A stretch of 64,000 bases of DNA. Origin: CAZTTH01 sp964615975. GTDB lineage: Bacteria; Verrucomicrobiota; Lentisphaeria; JABSQK01; JAJFLO01. Position numbers and translations under genes: made by a program. The notes beneath the pieces are model-generated. The model saw only the letters and a list, made by a program, of their open reading frames with translations. It had not been told where the DNA came from and did no database searches. The stretch spans positions 1-64,000 of the forward strand of contig CAZTTH010000010.1 of NCBI GenBank assembly GCA_964615975.1, read 5' to 3'. Positions within the stretch are counted from its first letter, which is position 1. Each line of letters opens with the position of its first letter. Shown piece by piece: positions 25,291 to 35,048 of this stretch.

Positions 25291-26782
25291 CTGAATTAAT
25301 CTCCTGAGCTGTTATACCCGCGGGATGATGTTTCATAAACCAGTTTCCCGCCTGCAAAAGGACGCGTTCCTGCCAGCAATCTGCGATCATTTGTAAACTT
25401 ACAGGTAAACCCTTGCCATCGACACCTGCAGGAATAGCCAGTGCACAGTTGCCAGCAAGATTGGATGGAATAGTAAAAATATCAGATAAATACATTTCCA
25501 AAGGCGATGTCACGGCGCCGATCGGAAATGCGGTGGTCGGTGAAACCGGGGTAATAATTACATCACATTGACGAAAGGCCTGGGTAAAATCCTGGGCAAT
25601 GAGTGATTTCATTTTTTGAGCACGTAAGTAGTAGGCGTCATAGTAGCCGCTGCTTAATACAAAAGTTCCCAAAATAATGCGCCTTTTTACTTCAACCCCA
25701 AACCCCTGCTCTCTACTTTTGCGATAAGTCGTTAGCAAATCGCCATTTGATTTATCTCTATGTCCATAACGGATCCCATCAAAGCGCGCCAAATTAGAAC
25801 TAGCTTCCGCAGTTGCGATGATATAATACACTGCTACCGCATATCGGGTATGAGGCAACTCTATGGGAATGATTTGCGCACCAGCAGAGGAAAATTTATC
25901 TATCGCACCCGTGACAACACAACGCACATCCGGAGTCATTCCCTCGCCATTAATAAGATCATATGCAACACCGATACGCAATGATGCCAGGTCGAAATCA
26001 GCAAGCGCCGAGGAATATCCTCCATTTTCCACCTCGGCTGAGGTACAATCCATAAAATCTTTGCCGCCTATTAGATCCAGCAGTATCGCCGCATCTTCGA
26101 CATCTACAGTCAACGGTCCTATCTGATCCAATGAGGAGGCAAAAGCAACCAATCCATAGCGGGAAACTCGACCATAGGTAGGTTTAAAACCAACGACACC
26201 ACAAAAACCAGCAGGCTGTCGAATCGAACCGCCGGTATCCGACCCCAAAGCCGCCAAAGCCTGTCCAGAAGCGATAACGGCTGCAGACCCTCCGCTGGAT
26301 CCACCTGGTACCCGATCCGTATCCCATGGGTTGTGAGTAAGCGTAACGCTGCTGTTTTCAGTCGATGATCCCATCGCGAATTCGTCCATATTGGTTCGCC
26401 CAAAGCAAATCATCCCAGCACCTTTTAATCGGGAAATCACGGTGGCATCATATGTGGCATTAAAACCCTTGAGTATACGCGATGCACATCCGCAAGGGTC
26501 ATTTTTTACCGATATATTGTCCTTGATGGCGATGGGGATGCCATCAAAGCGACTCAATGCCACACCAGAAGCACGGCGCGAGTCAGAGGCGCTGGCTTGT
26601 CTCATGATTTCATCCTTATCCAAATGCACAAAGCCATTGACAATCGAATCAACACGTTCCTGACGATTAATCAGATGAGCACACAGGGCTGTTGAAGTTA
26701 GTCGGCCTTCTGCCAACGCCTGAGCGGCATCATGGATAGTCCCAGCTGGAGGACGTTGCACAAAATTTTTATTTGCCATCAT
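25277..26782 (-). CDS. gatA: aspartyl/glutamyl-tRNA amidotransferase subunit A
   Basis: The 501-residue amidase-signature subunit of GatCAB, which releases ammonia from glutamine and channels it to GatB. The Ser-Ser-Lys triad is intact: IAIKDNISV (Lys), GGSSGGSAAV (cis-Ser) and GSDTGGSIRQPAGFCG (Ser nucleophile), with substrate residues in RYGLVAFASSLDQIGP. Length is normal. It begins 2 bp after the gatC stop and its 3' end overlaps gatB by 14 bp. Confidence 0.96.
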   Translation of the reverse strand: MMANKNFVQRPPAGTIHDAAQALAEGRLTSTALCAHLINRQERVDSIVNGFVHLDKDEIMRQASASDSRRASGVALSRFDGIPIAIKDNISVKNDPCGCASRILKGFNATYDATVISRLKGAGMICFGRTNMDEFAMGSSTENSSVTLTHNPWDTDRVPGGSSGGSAAVIASGQALAALGSDTGGSIRQPAGFCGVVGFKPTYGRVSRYGLVAFASSLDQIGPLTVDVEDAAILLDLIGGKDFMDCTSAEVENGGYSSALADFDLASLRIGVAYDLINGEGMTPDVRCVVTGAIDKFSSAGAQIIPIELPHTRYAVAVYYIIATAEASSNLARFDGIRYGHRDKSNGDLLTTYRKSREQGFGVEVKRRIILGTFVLSSGYYDAYYLRAQKMKSLIAQDFTQAFRQCDVIITPVSPTTAFPIGAVTSPLEMYLSDIFTIPSNLAGNCALAIPAGVDGKGLPVSLQMIADCWQERVLLQAGNWFMKHHPAGITAQEINSDVKL

Positions 26783-26784
26783 AC

Positions 26785-27105
26785 TTAAAACACTTCCCCA
26801 TCTTCACGATTTAAAACCATGGGGACTTTGAAGTATTCCTGACTCATGACTTCGGGCGCATTGGCAAGAGCTGCCTTTTGTGACATGCAGGTACCGAATT
26901 CATCGGCTCGGTAATTATCCAGTTCAACCGCATGCGTCCTGGCACTGGGAATGTTGGTCATGTCAACGGCAAAAAGCTGATTGACATATTCCAAGATCGC
27001 CATTATATCAGCTTGATAGCGAGGTAAATCATCGGTCGGTATATCCAACATCGCTAATCGAGCCACATGAGCAACATCAATTGATTCTGGAGTATATGGG
27101 GTCAT
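26785..27105 (-). CDS. gatC: aspartyl/glutamyl-tRNA amidotransferase subunit C
   Basis: The 106-residue GatC subunit, which wraps the GatA-GatB interface and stabilises the complex. Typical features: DVAHVARLAMLDIP at 10-23, then DIMAILEYVNQLFAVD and the C-terminal PMVLNREDGEVF. First gene of gatC-gatA-gatB. Having the operon suggests that Gln-tRNA-Gln, and perhaps Asn-tRNA-Asn, is made indirectly; whether GlnRS or AsnRS also exists cannot be told here. Confidence 0.93.
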   Translation of the reverse strand: MTPYTPESIDVAHVARLAMLDIPTDDLPRYQADIMAILEYVNQLFAVDMTNIPSARTHAVELDNYRADEFGTCMSQKAALANAPEVMSQEYFKVPMVLNREDGEVF

Positions 27106-27305
27106 TTATCAAAACCAATCACAATTAATTAGATGTAAAATTAAGGGTTTTCTTATGAGATGAAATAAAGAGAAACGATTCATGATTCAGTGCATCATCT
27201 GATCGTGAGCTTTTGGCAGGTAATGGTAATCAAAGTTGAGATCAATTACAACTCTATACAGGGACTTTTTTATTCATGTTCTTTAGATGTATTTTTAAAA
27301 ATTGA

Positions 27306-27314
27306 TGATATAAT
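27306..27314 (+). promoter_or_regulatory. possible extended -10 promoter for the FIST gene
   Basis: TGATATAAT matches the TGnTATAAT extended -10 element exactly and lies 82 bp before the FIST start codon. No clear -35 accompanies it, which extended -10 promoters can do without. AT-rich background makes chance matches likely. Confidence 0.3.
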
Positions 27315-27395
27315 TTGGAGCATTAGATTCACATCCCGACTTATGGGTTGATTCAATAACCATGAGAATAAATAACCAATCACCTAATTATCCTT

Positions 27396-28535
27396 ATGAA
27401 ATGTCAGCAATTTACCCTTACCTCAATCGAGTCAATATCAGAGCTAATGATAAAAAACGTCGATTCAGATGTCCAACTTATGCTTATTTTTGGCGCCACT
27501 AAATTCTTTCGCGATAGCTCATGGCTAAATGGTGTCCGTAAAAACTATCCCAATACATGGTTAATGGGATGTTCTACCGCTGGTGAAATATTTGATACTC
27601 AGGTTAATGATGATTCCCTGACATTTACTGCCATCAAGTTTGAACATACCACAGTGCATGCGCTGAAAAAGGAAATGCAACAGACGGGTGCAAGCTATGA
27701 AATTGGCGCGAATTTAGCTAAATCATTACCCCAGGAGCGATTGAAACATGTGTTCGTATTATCTGATGGGGTGTCAGTCAATGGCAGTGAACTGGTTGCG
27801 GGCCTTAAAGAATTTCTCCCCACGAATATTTCAGTCACGGGCGGGCTGGCAGGTGATGGAAGCCGCTTTAAGGAAACCTACGTCTTACTCAATGATACTT
27901 CAACAACCAACACCGTTGCGATCATGGGATTTTATGGCGAACGCTTGAATGTCGGCTATGGTTCCTTGGGCGGATGGGATCCATTTGGTCCTGAACGCTT
28001 GATCACCCTATCAAAAGGAAATGTGCTTTATGAATTAGACGGGCAATCGGCATTGGAACTCTACAAGAAATATCTCGGAGAACATGCGGCGGATCTGCCG
28101 GCATCGGGATTGCTTTATCCATTGAGTTTACGCAAGGATAATTTGGATACCCCTGTCGTGCGAACGATTCTATCAATTGATGAAACAGAACAAAGCATGA
28201 CCTTTGCCGGGGATATCCCACAAGGATATTATGCGCGTTTGATGAAGGCAAATTTCAATCGTTTGATCGACGGCGCTGCTGGCGCGGCTAAAACCAGTGC
28301 CTTGACGTTAAACTCAATACCCGCTCAATTAGCGATACTGATCAGTTGTGTCGGACGAAAGATGGTATTAAAGCAACGCATCGAAGAGGAGGTTGAGGCA
28401 GTTCGTGAAGTGATTGGCAATCAGTCTGTTTTGACCGGATTTTACTCTTATGGTGAAATCTCCCCATTTACACCCAATGCGAAATGCGAACTGCATAATC
28501 AAACCATGACCATTACTGCGTTCTCAGAACAGTAA
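27396..28535 (+). CDS. FIST-domain sensory protein
   Basis: A 379-residue protein made of FIST_N (about residues 25-215, with GATKFFRDSSW, GCSTAGEIFD, FVLSDGVSVNGSELV and VTGGLAGDGSRF) and FIST_C (about 225-365, with GAAGAAKTSALTL, LAILISCVGRKMVL, QSVLTGFYSYGEISPF). FIST domains are found on bacterial signalling proteins and are thought to bind small ligands, perhaps amino acids. No membrane segment or output domain is attached, so it probably signals through a partner; the hybrid kinase 125 bp downstream is the obvious candidate. Confidence 0.88.
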   Translation: MKCQQFTLTSIESISELMIKNVDSDVQLMLIFGATKFFRDSSWLNGVRKNYPNTWLMGCSTAGEIFDTQVNDDSLTFTAIKFEHTTVHALKKEMQQTGASYEIGANLAKSLPQERLKHVFVLSDGVSVNGSELVAGLKEFLPTNISVTGGLAGDGSRFKETYVLLNDTSTTNTVAIMGFYGERLNVGYGSLGGWDPFGPERLITLSKGNVLYELDGQSALELYKKYLGEHAADLPASGLLYPLSLRKDNLDTPVVRTILSIDETEQSMTFAGDIPQGYYARLMKANFNRLIDGAAGAAKTSALTLNSIPAQLAILISCVGRKMVLKQRIEEEVEAVREVIGNQSVLTGFYSYGEISPFTPNAKCELHNQTMTITAFSEQ

Positions 28536-28660
28536 ATACAAATTCCACGATTGAATAAAATACCCGGAATTGGAAATGAACTGTGATTTTGGTGGTTTTC
28601 GATAAAAATCATGGCGTCAATCGTTAATTTCATCTCTCTGGCAGCTGTAATCGGTTTCAC

Positions 28661-30403
28661 ATGCATTCCCTACTCAAAAGACAATTAAAACGTAATTTCG
28701 GTGAGTTGGATTCAATACCCGCCGAATGGCATCCATTTCTTAAGTTGGTCGATGAAGCTTATCGCGAGTTTGATGCCGATCGAATGCTTCTTGAACGCTC
28801 TTTGGAATTCAGTTCTCATGAATTATTACAGGCAAATTCAGAGTTGCGTGCCATGATTCAAGCCTTTCCTGATCTCTTTATATGGATCAAGGATGACAGT
28901 ACGATTCTGGATTGCAAGGGGGGGGCCGGAACTGATCTATTATTATCGATTCCCGATCTAATCGGGAAACGAATTGTTGATATTCCAAACGATGAAATCC
29001 GGTCTAAATTCTCCGATGCAATCAAAGAAGTCATCACCAAAAAAACCATCTCCAGCATTGATTATCCACTTGAAGTAGGCGGGAAAAATCAATTTTTCGA
29101 AGCTCGATTATTGCGCTTGCGAGAGAACCAGATTTTAGTGGTGATCAGAAACATTACGGACAAAAAGCAGATCGAGGAGCAATTAGCCAATGAACGACGC
29201 AATTTGGAAGCGACAGTGACTCAAAGAACCAGTGAATTGCGTGACATGTTGGTAAAATTGGAACTTGCCAATCAACAGTTGTTGATCGCCAATCAACATA
29301 AAAACCAGTTTCTCTCTACCATGAGCCACGAATTGCGCACCCCATTGAATGCTGTCATTGGTTATACGGATTTGTTAGTAGGAAGATTTTACGGTCCACT
29401 TAATAATACTCAATATCGGTATATCAATCAGATCGGCACCAGTGGCAAACATTTATTGGCATTAATCAATGATTTATTGGACCTGGCTCGCATCGACGCA
29501 GGTCGGGTCCAATTGGAATACGAAAAATTCTCAATTCCGGATTTGGTTAGCGCGACCTGTGAAATGGTAAATAACCAACTCGAAAAAAAGTCCTTGCTAA
29601 TTCAATGGAATTATGAAGCACCAATCAATTATGTTTATGCTGACCGGCGGAAAGTCATGCAAATCCTGTTAAATTTTCTCACCAACGCAATCAAATACAC
29701 CCCTGAACATGGAAAAATTACCATTAAAACAGAAGGAGACGGTGACAATTTTATTAAAATCAAAGTCAGCGACACCGGACACGGTATCGAAAAACATAAC
29801 CATGAAAAAATTTTTGACGATTTTTTTCAAACGGATCGGGTACGCGATGAACAACTTGGTGGAGTGGGAATTGGGTTGGCATTAACCCGACGTCTGGTAC
29901 ATTTACATGGGGGAAACATCGGAGTTGAAAGCGAATATGGCCAGGGAAGCACCTTTTGGTTTAGCCTCCCCATCCGAACAGAAAACATGGATACCGATTT
30001 GACACTAACTGCCAACGCTTCAGACATCATGGATAATACGGCAATTAAACAAGTCTTGTTGATCGATAATGAACCAATGGACATCCTGATCATCAAAGAA
30101 ATTTTATCCGTAAGAAATTACAACATCGATGTCATCCCTCCACATGAATTCCTGTCAATGAATTCAACTTTTCGCAAACCAGATATCATTATGGTTAATT
30201 TGAGTATGAACTTATGGCAAAACCTGGAAGTGTTGAAAAACCTGCAAAGCGGGGATTCATTACTAGGTAAGCCCATCATAGGTATCCTAACGGAAGAGGA
30301 TCAAACTCAAATAATCAAATTGAAAGCGGCAGGTTGTCAAGATTTCATTACCAAACCGATACAATTACCGAGACTATTTAATTTGATGGATCGATATTTA
30401 TAA
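28661..30403 (+). CDS. PAS hybrid histidine kinase with a pseudo-receiver
   Basis: A 580-residue soluble sensor kinase. Domains in order: short N-terminal helix, PAS (about 62-168), coiled coil, HisKA with MSHELRTPLN (phospho-His H223), HATPase_c with NAIKYTP (N box), SDTGHGIEKH (G1) and GGVGIGLALTRRLV (G2), then a C-terminal receiver fold (about 463-580). In that receiver the phospho-acceptor position is Asn513 (IIMVNLSM) rather than Asp, although the acidic D469 and the Lys565-Pro pair remain; it should not accept phosphate and may act as a docking module. Follows the FIST gene and probably reads its output. Confidence 0.88.
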   Translation: MHSLLKRQLKRNFGELDSIPAEWHPFLKLVDEAYREFDADRMLLERSLEFSSHELLQANSELRAMIQAFPDLFIWIKDDSTILDCKGGAGTDLLLSIPDLIGKRIVDIPNDEIRSKFSDAIKEVITKKTISSIDYPLEVGGKNQFFEARLLRLRENQILVVIRNITDKKQIEEQLANERRNLEATVTQRTSELRDMLVKLELANQQLLIANQHKNQFLSTMSHELRTPLNAVIGYTDLLVGRFYGPLNNTQYRYINQIGTSGKHLLALINDLLDLARIDAGRVQLEYEKFSIPDLVSATCEMVNNQLEKKSLLIQWNYEAPINYVYADRRKVMQILLNFLTNAIKYTPEHGKITIKTEGDGDNFIKIKVSDTGHGIEKHNHEKIFDDFFQTDRVRDEQLGGVGIGLALTRRLVHLHGGNIGVESEYGQGSTFWFSLPIRTENMDTDLTLTANASDIMDNTAIKQVLLIDNEPMDILIIKEILSVRNYNIDVIPPHEFLSMNSTFRKPDIIMVNLSMNLWQNLEVLKNLQSGDSLLGKPIIGILTEEDQTQIIKLKAAGCQDFITKPIQLPRLFNLMDRYL

Positions 30404-30503
30404 TATGAGATATCGACATTTTAATTTTTTCTCCTATAAAACATTTAATCGTTGCCTCTTTATCAAACCGACTGTCACAGTCACTGAGTAACTACTTTAT
30501 CTC

Positions 30504-31307
30504 ATGATTTCATTAGAAAAAGAATTCCTCGATAAGCCCAACAATCTGATGACTGCGACGGGTCAGTTTCTGCTCCAGAATATACGCGGAATCGGGATGT
30601 CTTTAATCATTATGACTGAGGCTTTCCGTTGGTTTGTTCATCTCCATAAACGACGTACTGAGGTCTTTCGCAACTTGTATATCGTCGGATTAAAAAGTTT
30701 CCCGGTCACATCGATAGTCGCTGTATTTACGGGAATGATATTGACATTACAAACGGGACTTGAACTAAAGAATTACGGCCAGGAAGTCAATGTCGGTATA
30801 ATTGTAACCCAAACCCTTTGCCGTGAAATGGGACCATTTATGACTGCATTAATCCTCGCCGCAAGCGTAGGTTCAGCCATGGCCGCAGAATTAGGGACCA
30901 TGTCTGTTTCTGAAGAAATCGATGCATTGCGTGTCATGGCAATTAACCCAATTCGCTATTTAGTCATGCCGCGAATTTTTGCCATGCTCATCATGTGTCC
31001 TATCCTGACTGTGTATACCAATATTATCGGTGTTATCGGCGGCGGTTTAGTAGCGAATACTCAACTGGATGTGGGTTGGTCAGCATTCTATCGGAATGCG
31101 ATCAATACTCTTGCGGCCAAGGAAATTTATGTCGGTTTGTTTAAAGCCGTCATATTCGGAATTATCGTTGCGACCATAAGTTGTTATCAGGGCTTGACAA
31201 CCACCAATGGGGCAATTGGAGTGGGACGCGCTACTCGAAAAGCAGTAGTAATGTCGTTTTTAATGGTGTTGATTATCGGCTATATGATTACTCGCATGTT
31301 TTACTAA
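30504..31307 (+). CDS. mlaE: MlaE-type lipid transport permease
   Basis: A 267-residue inner-membrane permease of the MlaE/YrbE family, part of an ABC system that moves phospholipids between the membranes. Seen: an N-terminal amphipathic helix region, then membrane helices with VGLKSFPVTSIVAVFTGMILTLQTGLEL, CREMGPFMTALILAASVGSAMAAELGTM (the conserved loop meeting the ATPase), ALRVMAINPIRYLVMPR and the last helices ending in GYMITRMFY. First of mlaEFD; the ATPase gene starts 6 bp downstream. Confidence 0.92.
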   Translation: MISLEKEFLDKPNNLMTATGQFLLQNIRGIGMSLIIMTEAFRWFVHLHKRRTEVFRNLYIVGLKSFPVTSIVAVFTGMILTLQTGLELKNYGQEVNVGIIVTQTLCREMGPFMTALILAASVGSAMAAELGTMSVSEEIDALRVMAINPIRYLVMPRIFAMLIMCPILTVYTNIIGVIGGGLVANTQLDVGWSAFYRNAINTLAAKEIYVGLFKAVIFGIIVATISCYQGLTTTNGAIGVGRATRKAVVMSFLMVLIIGYMITRMFY

Positions 31308-31313
31308 AAACTT

Positions 31314-32069
31314 ATGATAAGATTGGAAGACGTACATAAAAGCTACAGGGGGCATCCGGTGTTGGCAGGGATTGACCTGCATATAAATTCAGGAGAAACT
31401 ATGGTTATTGTCGGGTCTAGTGGTACGGGAAAAAGTGTGACCTTAAAACATATTGTAGGCTTGACTCATCCCGATCGGGGTCGCATTCTTGTCGATGGCC
31501 AGGATATAACACTCGCTCGTGGCTTGGAGCTGGAGCGTCTGCTTGATAATTTTGGCGTCCTCTTTCAATCAGGAGCATTGATTAATTGGATGACAATATT
31601 CGAAAATGTAGCCCTGCCATTGTATGAAAAAACTTCTCTGGGTGATCATGAAATCGCTGAAAGAGTCAATGAAAAATTAGCCTTGGTTAATTTATTGGGT
31701 AATGGACATAAACGCCCATCTGAAATATCCGGCGGGATGAAAAAACGAGCTGGATTGGCACGTGCGATCATCAAGAATCCCAAAATTCTCCTCTACGATG
31801 AACCCACCTCGGGATTGGACCCTGTGATGTCAAGGCATATTGACAATCTGATTATTGACATGCAAAAGAAATATGGGGTTACATCGGTTGTCGTGACCCA
31901 CGACCTGCACAGTGCCTTTACCATCGGTGATCGGATCGCGATGCTGCACGGAGGTAAAGTGGTTGAAGTCGCACCGCCGCGGGAATTTGTAGCCAGTAAA
32001 CACGATTGTGTTCAAGAGTTTATCAAAGCACAGTTTTCAATGGGAAAAGTAACGGGTATGAATTTATGA
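31314..32069 (+). CDS. mlaF: MlaF-type ABC transporter ATPase
   Basis: A 251-residue ATP-binding subunit that drives MlaE. Seen: VGSSGTGKSVTLKHI (Walker A), FGVLFQSGALINWMTIFENVALP (Q loop with the family's GAL), EISGGMKKRAGLARAI (signature), LLYDEPTSGLDPV (Walker B and D loop) and VVVTHDLHSA (H loop). The KKR after the signature is typical of Mla/Mkl ATPases. Its stop codon overlaps the ATG of the MCE gene (ATGA), so the two are translationally coupled. Confidence 0.95.
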   Translation: MIRLEDVHKSYRGHPVLAGIDLHINSGETMVIVGSSGTGKSVTLKHIVGLTHPDRGRILVDGQDITLARGLELERLLDNFGVLFQSGALINWMTIFENVALPLYEKTSLGDHEIAERVNEKLALVNLLGNGHKRPSEISGGMKKRAGLARAIIKNPKILLYDEPTSGLDPVMSRHIDNLIIDMQKKYGVTSVVVTHDLHSAFTIGDRIAMLHGGKVVEVAPPREFVASKHDCVQEFIKAQFSMGKVTGMNL

Positions 32070-33220
32070 ATAACAAACGCCAGGTAAGTAACAAGGAGAA
32101 AAAATTGGAATTGGCAGTGGGACTATTTTTCTTTGTCGCCTTGATCATTCTGGGGATATTTACAATTATCCTCAAAAAGGATGTCATCTTGGGAGAAAAC
32201 GAAAAAATAATTGTCGATTATTTTGAAGTTGGAGTTCTGCAAAAAGGCAACAAGGTTTTGCTGAGAGGTTATGAAATTGGCAAAGTGAACCGATTAGAAT
32301 ATGTAAGTGACACAAATCAAATTAGATTGCATCTCAACCTCGCCCAACAAGTGGTTTTTTATCACGATTATAAAATTGAAATTCGTGAATCTTCAATATT
32401 GGGTGGACGCTATATTTATCTGGATCCTGGAACTCCAGAGTCCGGTGTACTGTCCAACGATACCATATTCAAAGGATCCCCGGCAGTGAATATTCTGGAG
32501 GAAGCGGGGAGATTAATCAAAAAGTTTCAAGAAGATGAAAAGCATATAAACAAAGCACTGGTTGAAAATCGGCTTACAGACAAATTGTCGGAGATCGTTG
32601 ATAACCTCAATACAGTCAGTAGTAATTTAAGAAGTGGACAGGGAACCTTGGGAAAATTAATCAACGAGGATACCCTGTATGTGAATACACAAAAAACCAT
32701 TGATGACATGTCTGGCATCCGTGATGATATCAAATCGGCATTTTCAACCCTCGAAAAAGCCGGCTCCAGCGTTGATTTGGCTGGTGCAAGTGTTCGTGAA
32801 ACGTCAGACTTATTACGCGATATTGTTAAAAATGCCAAAAATGGCGAAGGAACAATAGGCAAACTTCTCAATGACGATCAGCTCTATAAGGAATTGAATG
32901 GAGTTGTCAATGATTTGAAGGCATTCAGCCAAAAATTAAACCAGGAAAAATCCTCATTGACAAAATTAGTTAATGATGACGGCGATTTTTATAACACCAT
33001 CAAGGATTCGTTCAACTCACTGAAAATCACATTCGACGAAAGCAGGGAAATCATAGAAAAACTAAAAAGCGGGGATGGAACAATTGGTAAATTAATCATG
33101 GATGACGCTATTTATCATGATGCCAAAGAAACCATCCAACAAGTCAAGCAAACCGTTAACGATTTCAGGGAACAAGCACCGATATCGACTTTTGCCAGCT
33201 TTATTTTTGGCGCGTTATGA
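32066..33220 (+). CDS. mlaD: MlaD/MCE-domain lipid-binding protein with C-terminal repeats
   Basis: A 384-residue periplasmic MCE protein anchored by one helix (15-36). The MCE domain at about 43-137 (DYFEVGVLQKGNKVLLRGYEIGKV, ESSILGGRYIYLDPG) should form a ring that passes lipid. The C-terminal half is helical and carries a recurring motif, GxGTxGKLxxxDxLY: at 190-205, 260-275, a weaker form near 299-309 and 336-350. Similar repeats occur in MCE proteins of Bacteroidetes and PVC bacteria, where the helices may form a tube toward the outer membrane. E. coli MlaD (183 residues) lacks them. The start at 32066 overlaps the mlaF stop by 4 bp. Confidence 0.9.
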   Translation: MNNKRQVSNKEKKLELAVGLFFFVALIILGIFTIILKKDVILGENEKIIVDYFEVGVLQKGNKVLLRGYEIGKVNRLEYVSDTNQIRLHLNLAQQVVFYHDYKIEIRESSILGGRYIYLDPGTPESGVLSNDTIFKGSPAVNILEEAGRLIKKFQEDEKHINKALVENRLTDKLSEIVDNLNTVSSNLRSGQGTLGKLINEDTLYVNTQKTIDDMSGIRDDIKSAFSTLEKAGSSVDLAGASVRETSDLLRDIVKNAKNGEGTIGKLLNDDQLYKELNGVVNDLKAFSQKLNQEKSSLTKLVNDDGDFYNTIKDSFNSLKITFDESREIIEKLKSGDGTIGKLIMDDAIYHDAKETIQQVKQTVNDFREQAPISTFASFIFGAL

Positions 33221-33316
33221 TTATAAATAATCAATCCATGCTGATTTTGATTCGTATTCCGTTTATAATTTATTAATTTCTGTTTAATAATCCCCAAAAA
33301 ATGAAAGGAAAATTAT

Positions 33317-34021
33317 ATGTTAAAACTATGCATCACCACCTTACTATTATTCGCCACCGTCAGCCATAGCCAAACCCTCACCCTTAACGAGGCGGCATTT
33401 GACTTTGGCGATATCGACAATCTCAAACCCGCGGTACGTGATGTCGAATTTAAGAATACCGGCGATAAGGAATTAATCATAGACAATATCAAAGCTTCAT
33501 GTGGATGTTCGGCTGGAAAACTTGAGAAAAACAACTATCAGCCCAATGAGTCGGGAAAAGTTTCGGTTACCTTCAATCCCAAAGGACGTTCGGGCAAGCA
33601 AACTAAAACCCTGACGTTTATCAGCAATGACGCACAAAATAAAACATTGTCATTAAACTTTACTGCCAATGTCGTTCCGGTCTATGAGATATTACCCAAC
33701 CGTCTCGACTTTTCTTTCAAGGAAGATGGTGCTGGATATGTGGAAACCGAAAAAAAATTCAGTGTGGTAAACAAATGGAATAATCCCATAATCGTTGAAT
33801 CGGTCAGAAGTCAAAATGATAATGTTACTGTTACTGGATCAACAGGAATGGAAGTAGCTCCAGGAAAATCCGCAGAGTATACCGCTAAAGTAAAGGTCGA
33901 TTTCATACCCGAAAATCATGTCTATTCGCAAATATACTTCACATTTAAGATCGATGATGAATCGATCCCTCAAGGACTCCAATTGGTGATTTCCCCGCCG
34001 TTGAAAAAAGTCCATAATTGA
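33317..34021 (+). CDS. secreted DUF1573 protein
   Basis: A 234-residue exported protein: signal peptide of about 19 residues (MLKLCITTLLLFATVSHSQ), then a DUF1573 Ig-like domain with FDFGDIDNLKPAVRDVEFKN in the first part, IDNIKASCGCSAGKL (paired cysteines) and PNESGKVSVTFNPKGRSGKQ, and a second beta domain from about 120. DUF1573 proteins are common in Bacteroidetes and PVC envelopes; the function is unknown, perhaps adhesive or scaffolding. Lies 96 bp after the mlaEFD operon, possibly read with it. Confidence 0.85.
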   Translation: MLKLCITTLLLFATVSHSQTLTLNEAAFDFGDIDNLKPAVRDVEFKNTGDKELIIDNIKASCGCSAGKLEKNNYQPNESGKVSVTFNPKGRSGKQTKTLTFISNDAQNKTLSLNFTANVVPVYEILPNRLDFSFKEDGAGYVETEKKFSVVNKWNNPIIVESVRSQNDNVTVTGSTGMEVAPGKSAEYTAKVKVDFIPENHVYSQIYFTFKIDDESIPQGLQLVISPPLKKVHN

Positions 34022-34139
34022 TTCGAGACTTCTGTGCTTTAGAACATTTGCACACCCCAAAAAACTGTTTCGATATACGAATGTTAGATGGTGAGTTCGC
34101 TATGACCGAATAGAGGGGTAGTGCCTAAGCGGTTAATAT

Positions 34140-34919
34140 CTATTTTGTCAGCTTTTCTTGCATTTGAGAATCGTTTTCTCCACCCCGTATCGGTTCATCT
34201 GCCATAAATTGTGTGGTTTCGTCCAACACCGACAGGAGCAATTGGTGTTGATAACGTTCAAAAGTCAGGGTGGCAAGGTTGGCGACAGCCAAAGCAAAGG
34301 TTTGTTCATCAGGTAACCAGATGCGTTCGTTGCTGACGTTTTCATGACAAACAACACCTTCGAGTTTGCCGTACAAAAAAATAGGCGCGTCCATCATCGA
34401 CACAATATTGTTGGGCTTGAGATAGCTATCACACAACTCGATCATGCGATCGTCTTCCTGCGCATCATTCGCGGCTACCACATCGTAAGTGTTGATGGCG
34501 TTGAAATATTCTGGATAGTCTGAGACCGCGATTTCAAAACCCGCAGTGTGTCGGTTGAAGGTTAATTGATACATATCCTGACACACCAACTTGGTGCGGG
34601 TATCATTGAACCGCCAGATACTTACACGATCAACCTGTAATGTTTTCGCATCCAATTCGACCAGATTCTGAATTGTCTGAAGTAAATCCTGGGATTCGCA
34701 GGCACATACCCGGGTCAAGATCTGTAAATTAAGCTGTTGCGTCAAATAGCGCTGCGCGGCTTTTTGAACTTCGTCATTACGATCATTCAATTCTTCGGTT
34801 CGACGCTTTATTTCATCGCGATGTTTTACCTGTTGATTATAGAATATCAACATAAATATGATGGTTATGGCGATGATGATAACGAAACTCATGGTAATAA
34901 CTGGTAGTCCTGGTAACAT
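34140..34919 (-). CDS. membrane-anchored GAF-domain protein
   Basis: A 259-residue protein with an N-terminal transmembrane helix (about 7-28, VITMSFVIIIAITIIFMLIFY), a charged coiled-coil segment (EIKRRTEELNDRNDEVQKAA), and a single GAF domain at roughly 65-225 (VDRVSIWRFNDTRTKLVCQD, MMDAPIFLYGKLEGVVCHEN). GAF domains bind small ligands or cofactors. No kinase, cyclase or HTH follows, and the gene ends shortly after, so it may be a sensor module acting on a separate partner or a truncated signalling protein. Confidence 0.8.
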   Translation of the reverse strand: MLPGLPVITMSFVIIIAITIIFMLIFYNQQVKHRDEIKRRTEELNDRNDEVQKAAQRYLTQQLNLQILTRVCACESQDLLQTIQNLVELDAKTLQVDRVSIWRFNDTRTKLVCQDMYQLTFNRHTAGFEIAVSDYPEYFNAINTYDVVAANDAQEDDRMIELCDSYLKPNNIVSMMDAPIFLYGKLEGVVCHENVSNERIWLPDEQTFALAVANLATLTFERYQHQLLLSVLDETTQFMADEPIRGGENDSQMQEKLTK

Positions 34920-35048
34920 TAAATGAATTGCCCCGCCATATCCATGAAGATTTGATGTAATTTCATAAGATGAATTTCAATGTTATTTAATCGGGAATTG
35001 CTTTAGATCCGAGATTCATTAATCAGTTTGTTAATCTCTTCCTTAACC

